Shown here: positions 6,735 to 8,787 of the stretch, piece after piece
Layout of the letters: every line of letters starts with the position of its first letter
Numbering within the stretch: position 1 is the stretch's first letter
Source of the DNA: Thalassospira sp. UBA1131
GTDB taxonomy: Bacteria > Pseudomonadota > Alphaproteobacteria > Rhodospirillales > Thalassospiraceae
Direction: 5' to 3'
NCBI RefSeq assembly: GCF_002311515.1
Contig: NZ_DCAO01000032.1
Location: forward strand, 14,826 to 23,612
Length of the DNA: 8,787 bases
The notes under the pieces: generated by a model
Told to the model about the DNA's origin: nothing
The model's database searches: none
The model's input: the letters and a program-made list of their open reading frames with translations, nothing else
Program-made: the position numbers and the translations under genes

Positions 6735-6748
6735 GTTAGCGCTAACAT
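6733..6748. promoter_or_regulatory. GntR-type operator, copy 1
   Basis: ATGTTAGCGCTAACAT is a perfect 16-bp palindrome with the central CG typical of LacI-family operators. It resembles the E. coli GntR site, which keeps the ATGTTA...TAACAT arms. It overlaps the presumed gntK transcription start and the last two bases of the TATAAT of the divergent gene. The binding protein is most likely the regulator encoded at 6850-7887. Confidence 0.88.
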
Positions 6749-6773
6749 AATGTTAGCGCTAACATTGAGTCAA
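6745..6773 (-). promoter_or_regulatory. Candidate sigma-70 promoter of gntK-dctPQM
   Basis: On the - strand TTGACT (6773-6768) is a near-consensus -35. The -10 is either TTATGT (6750-6745, 17-bp spacer) or TATGTT (6749-6744, 18-bp spacer). The second palindrome fills the spacer and the first covers the -10 edge and start site, so occupancy of either should block RNA polymerase. The leader to the gntK ATG would be about 70 bases. Confidence 0.6.
6750..6765. promoter_or_regulatory. GntR-type operator, copy 2
   Basis: This is a second exact copy of ATGTTAGCGCTAACAT, one base after the first. With the extra leading A, the two copies form a perfect 17-bp tandem direct repeat (6732-6748 and 6749-6765). 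The centres are 17 bp apart, about 1.6 helical turns, so two dimers would sit on roughly opposite faces of the helix. This copy lies in the -35/-10 spacer of the gntK promoter. Confidence 0.88.
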
Positions 6774-6849
6774 CAGCCGAATTTCCGGTGTTTGCTTTAC
6801 CGTCACAAGGTGCTTGTCGGTTTGGAAAAGACGTAATAAATGTAAGGTT

Positions 6850-7887
6850 ATGAGGAAGCGCAAAGGGGCCGGACGGCCAACAATATCCGATGTTGCCGAA
6901 CGGGCTGGCGTCAGCACCATTACGGTCTCACGCGCGTTGCGCGATCCGTCAAAGGTGTCTGATCACCTGCGACGAAAAATCAACGACGCGGTGCGCAAGC
7001 TTAATTATGTGCCCCATTCGCATGCCAGCGCGCTGGCCTCGACCCGATCAAATGTGATCGGTGTGATTGTTCCCTCGCTGACCAACAACGTGTTCGCCGA
7101 CACGCTGCGTGCCATTTATGACGAGCTCTATCAGGGACCGTTTCAGGTGCAGCTTGGCAACTCGCGCTATGTCGCCAAGGACGAGGAACGCCTTGTGCGT
7201 ACCTTCCTTGGCCAGGGCCCGTCAGCCATGATTGTGGCCGGGGTTGATCAGACCGACGCAACCCGCGAACTTCTTGAAAATGCCGAATGTCCGGTGGTTC
7301 AGGTCATGGATATCAGTGATGACCCGATCGACATGATGGTCGGGTTTTCGCATTTTGAAGGCGGGCGGGCCGCCGGGGTACATCTGGTGCAAAAGGGTTA
7401 CAAACGCATCGGTTTTCTCGGCGCACGCATGGACCCGCGCTCGCACCGCCGTATGGAAGGTTTCAAGGAGGCCTTGCGATCAGGCGGGCGATATGACCCG
7501 GACCTGATGATGACGACGACCGATTCTTCAAGTGTTTCGCTTGGCGGGCATTTGATCGAACAGTTGCGCAAACGCCGTCCTGACCTTGATGCCGTATTCT
7601 GCAACAATGATGACATGGCGCTTGGCGCGCTGTTTGGCTGTCAAAAGGCGGGTATCTCGGTCCCCGATGAAATGGGGATCATCGGCTTTAACGATCTTGA
7701 AATGATGGCGGCAAGCTATCCGTCACTGACGTCCATCCGAACCGACCGTTACCAGATCGGCAAGCGGGCCGTGCAAATGATCAAGAGCGTGCTGGACGGC
7801 GAAGCCCCGGAACAGAAAATCATCGATCTTGGTTTCGAACTTCAGTGCCGTGAAAGCACCATGCGCCCGAAGTCAAAGGCGCGCTAA
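6850..7887 (+). CDS. gntR: LacI-family repressor, GntR-like (gluconate operon)
   Basis: This 345-residue transcription factor has an N-terminal LacI helix-turn-helix, TISDVAERAGVSTITVSRAL (11-30), then the hinge region NYVPHSHASALAS (~52-64). A periplasmic-binding-protein-like effector domain follows from VIGVIVPSLTNNVFAD (~69-84). Segments such as the last, IDMMVGFSHFEGGRA, FLGARMD and DAVFCNNDDMALGA match E. coli GntR closely, so gluconate (or 6-phosphogluconate) is the expected inducer. The ATG at 6850 gives the usual family length; AAGG lies only 2 bases upstream, and an in-frame TTG at 6814 would add 12 residues with an equally cramped AAGG, so the start is uncertain. It is divergent from gntK, and the twin palindromes between them are its likely operators. 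It ends TAATAA, 6 bases from the convergent yigZ stop. The symbol follows the E. coli LacI-type GntR, not the unrelated GntR superfamily. Confidence 0.9.
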   Translation: MRKRKGAGRPTISDVAERAGVSTITVSRALRDPSKVSDHLRRKINDAVRKLNYVPHSHASALASTRSNVIGVIVPSLTNNVFADTLRAIYDELYQGPFQVQLGNSRYVAKDEERLVRTFLGQGPSAMIVAGVDQTDATRELLENAECPVVQVMDISDDPIDMMVGFSHFEGGRAAGVHLVQKGYKRIGFLGARMDPRSHRRMEGFKEALRSGGRYDPDLMMTTTDSSSVSLGGHLIEQLRKRRPDLDAVFCNNDDMALGALFGCQKAGISVPDEMGIIGFNDLEMMAASYPSLTSIRTDRYQIGKRAVQMIKSVLDGEAPEQKIIDLGFELQCRESTMRPKSKAR

Positions 7888-7893
7888 TAACTC

Positions 7894-8460
7894 TCACTCA
7901 GGCATTGGAAACTGAACGCCAAGCTCTGCCAGGCGTTCACGTGGTCCGGTGATTTTGATGCGCGTTCCGTCGGTATCGAACTGACGATCAAGAATGGTGA
8001 TGCCGTCCTCTGCGCAGGCTTGCTCCAGCGTTCCGGCATCGGAAAATCCGGCAAATAGTTCTGCCTCGCCCTGCGGGATGTATTCGATGATTTCGGCAAC
8101 ATCGCAAACCGCATTGGCCGCCCCGCTATAGGCGCGCACCAACCCGCCGGTGCCAAGCTTCGTGCCGCCGAAATAGCGCGTCACAATCACCGCAACATTG
8201 ATCAGATCCCGTCCCTGAAGGACCTTAAGGCACGGAATGCCCGATGTGCCTGACGGCTCCCCGTCATCCTTGCCATGTTCAATCAGCTGGCCTTCGTCAT
8301 TAAGATAGCGATAGGCGTTCACATGATGATTGGCCTTGGGGTGAAGGCTGCGCAATTCATCAATCCGCTTGGCCAGATCATCGTGAAAAACGAGTTCGGC
8401 CAGAAAGCGGGATTTCTTTTCTTCGGTTTCGGCAAAGGCAGGGCGGGCGATGGTGTTCAT
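7894..8460 (-). CDS. yigZ: YigZ/IMPACT (UPF0029) family protein
   Basis: This 188-residue cytoplasmic protein belongs to the conserved YigZ/IMPACT family. The eukaryotic member IMPACT regulates the kinase GCN2; the bacterial role is not settled. Visible family motifs are KKSRFLAEL (15-23), HHVNAYRY (45-52), DDGEPSGTSGIP (65-76) and VTRYFGGTKLGTGGLVRAY (93-111), making up the N-terminal domain. A second ferredoxin-like domain (about 130-188) follows, as in E. coli YigZ (~205 residues). The ATG at 8460 lacks a clear Shine-Dalgarno, but the protein starts just before the conserved KSRF element. It lies 69 bases downstream of the TSUP gene on the same strand and may share its transcript. It is convergent with the gntR-like gene with a 6-base gap and no obvious terminator. 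Confidence 0.93.
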   Translation of the reverse strand: MNTIARPAFAETEEKKSRFLAELVFHDDLAKRIDELRSLHPKANHHVNAYRYLNDEGQLIEHGKDDGEPSGTSGIPCLKVLQGRDLINVAVIVTRYFGGTKLGTGGLVRAYSGAANAVCDVAEIIEYIPQGEAELFAGFSDAGTLEQACAEDGITILDRQFDTDGTRIKITGPRERLAELGVQFPMPE

Positions 8461-8529
8461 GGCGATGTGCTATCAGAAATGCCCGGGTTGTGCCAGATGA
8501 CATCTCCGACCCGCACTGGCGTTCGACCG

Positions 8530-8787
8530 TTAGGACGCAAACAGTTTTCCAACCAGAATGACGCCAAAAATGATCAGCATGATCAAAACAACCTTGCGGA
8601 AGGTTTCCGCATCCATCCGGTCACGTACCCGCGTGCCCAGCTTGGTGCCCAAATAAACCGGCACCAACCCGGCCAGCGATATCCACAGCGTTTCAATCGT
8701 CATCAGCCCCAATCGCGCAAGGCCAAGTGCCATGACGATGCTTGAAAGACTGAACGAGATATTGATGGCCGTCAGGAAGCGTTTGGG
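8530..8787 (-). CDS. TauE/SafE (TSUP) family membrane protein, C-terminal part
   Basis: The last 85 residues of a membrane protein whose 5' end lies beyond the window; the frame is open to base 8787. It shows a hydrophobic segment ending in LWISLAGLVPVYLGTKLG, then the hydrophilic TRVRDRMDAETFRKVV and a final membrane helix (VLIMLIIFGVILVGKLF). This layout, with G-x-R-x-R-D-R before the last helix, is the usual C-terminus of the TSUP family (sulfite exporter TauE/SafE and relatives), putative exporters or importers of sulfur-containing or organic anions. Full members are about 250 residues, so roughly two thirds is missing. The substrate cannot be told from this part. Confidence 0.78.
   Translation of the reverse strand, partial: PKRFLTAINISFSLSSIVMALGLARLGLMTIETLWISLAGLVPVYLGTKLGTRVRDRMDAETFRKVVLIMLIIFGVILVGKLFAS

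Noticed and set aside
6732..6765. CRISPR-like or mobile-element repeat
   Set aside because: There are only two units with no spacer and no cas or transposase gene; the position and palindromy fit LacI-family operators.
7913..7939. Inverted repeat TGAACGCC/GGCGTTCA as a terminator for the gntR-like gene
   Set aside because: The 8-bp stem has an 11-base loop, lies inside yigZ coding sequence, and has no T run on the exit side. It could be chance.
8461..8529. Possible promoter for yigZ in the 69-base gap after the TSUP gene
   Set aside because: I see no convincing -35/-10 pair or Shine-Dalgarno; co-transcription with the upstream gene is equally possible.

Overview
The window looks like chromosome from an alphaproteobacterium. 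The codon use is moderately GC-rich, and the gene set (TRAP transporters, a GntR-type LacI regulator, a linked AcdR/AcdS pair) would suit a Thalassospira-like member of the Rhodospirillales. That placement is an impression from protein style, not a computed result. I see no insertion sequences, phage genes, CRISPR arrays, tRNAs or rRNAs.

Layout from left to right: (1) positions 1-1110 carry the 3' three quarters of a glutathione reductase gene (gor, + strand), followed by a bidirectional terminator hairpin. (2) Positions 1198-2838 hold a divergent pair: an Lrp/AsnC-type regulator (acdR, - strand) and a canonical 338-residue ACC deaminase (acdS, + strand), separated by a 159-bp AT-rich control region with short palindromes. 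(3) A GC-rich bidirectional terminator at 2858-2892 separates acdS from the convergent operon gntK-dctP-dctQ-dctM (- strand, 6667 down to 2891). This operon encodes gluconokinase and a complete tripartite TRAP transporter. (4) Between gntK and the divergent LacI-family regulator (+ strand, 6850-7887) lie two identical, adjacent copies of a 16-bp perfect palindrome that overlap both candidate promoters. (5) The right end has a YigZ/IMPACT-family gene (- strand) and the C-terminal part of a TauE/SafE (TSUP) membrane protein that runs off the window.

Working model: one unit senses and degrades 1-aminocyclopropane-1-carboxylate to 2-oxobutyrate and ammonia (AcdR/AcdS). The other imports a sugar acid, most likely gluconate, through a TRAP system, phosphorylates it with GntK, and is repressed by the adjacent GntR-like protein at the twin palindromes. 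The parts are known families. The less ordinary points are the TRAP route in place of a GntT-type permease, the exact twin operators, and a 155-bp dctP-dctQ spacer with two perfect 12-bp inverted repeats and an anti-Shine-Dalgarno-like stretch. I found no clearly new enzyme system here.
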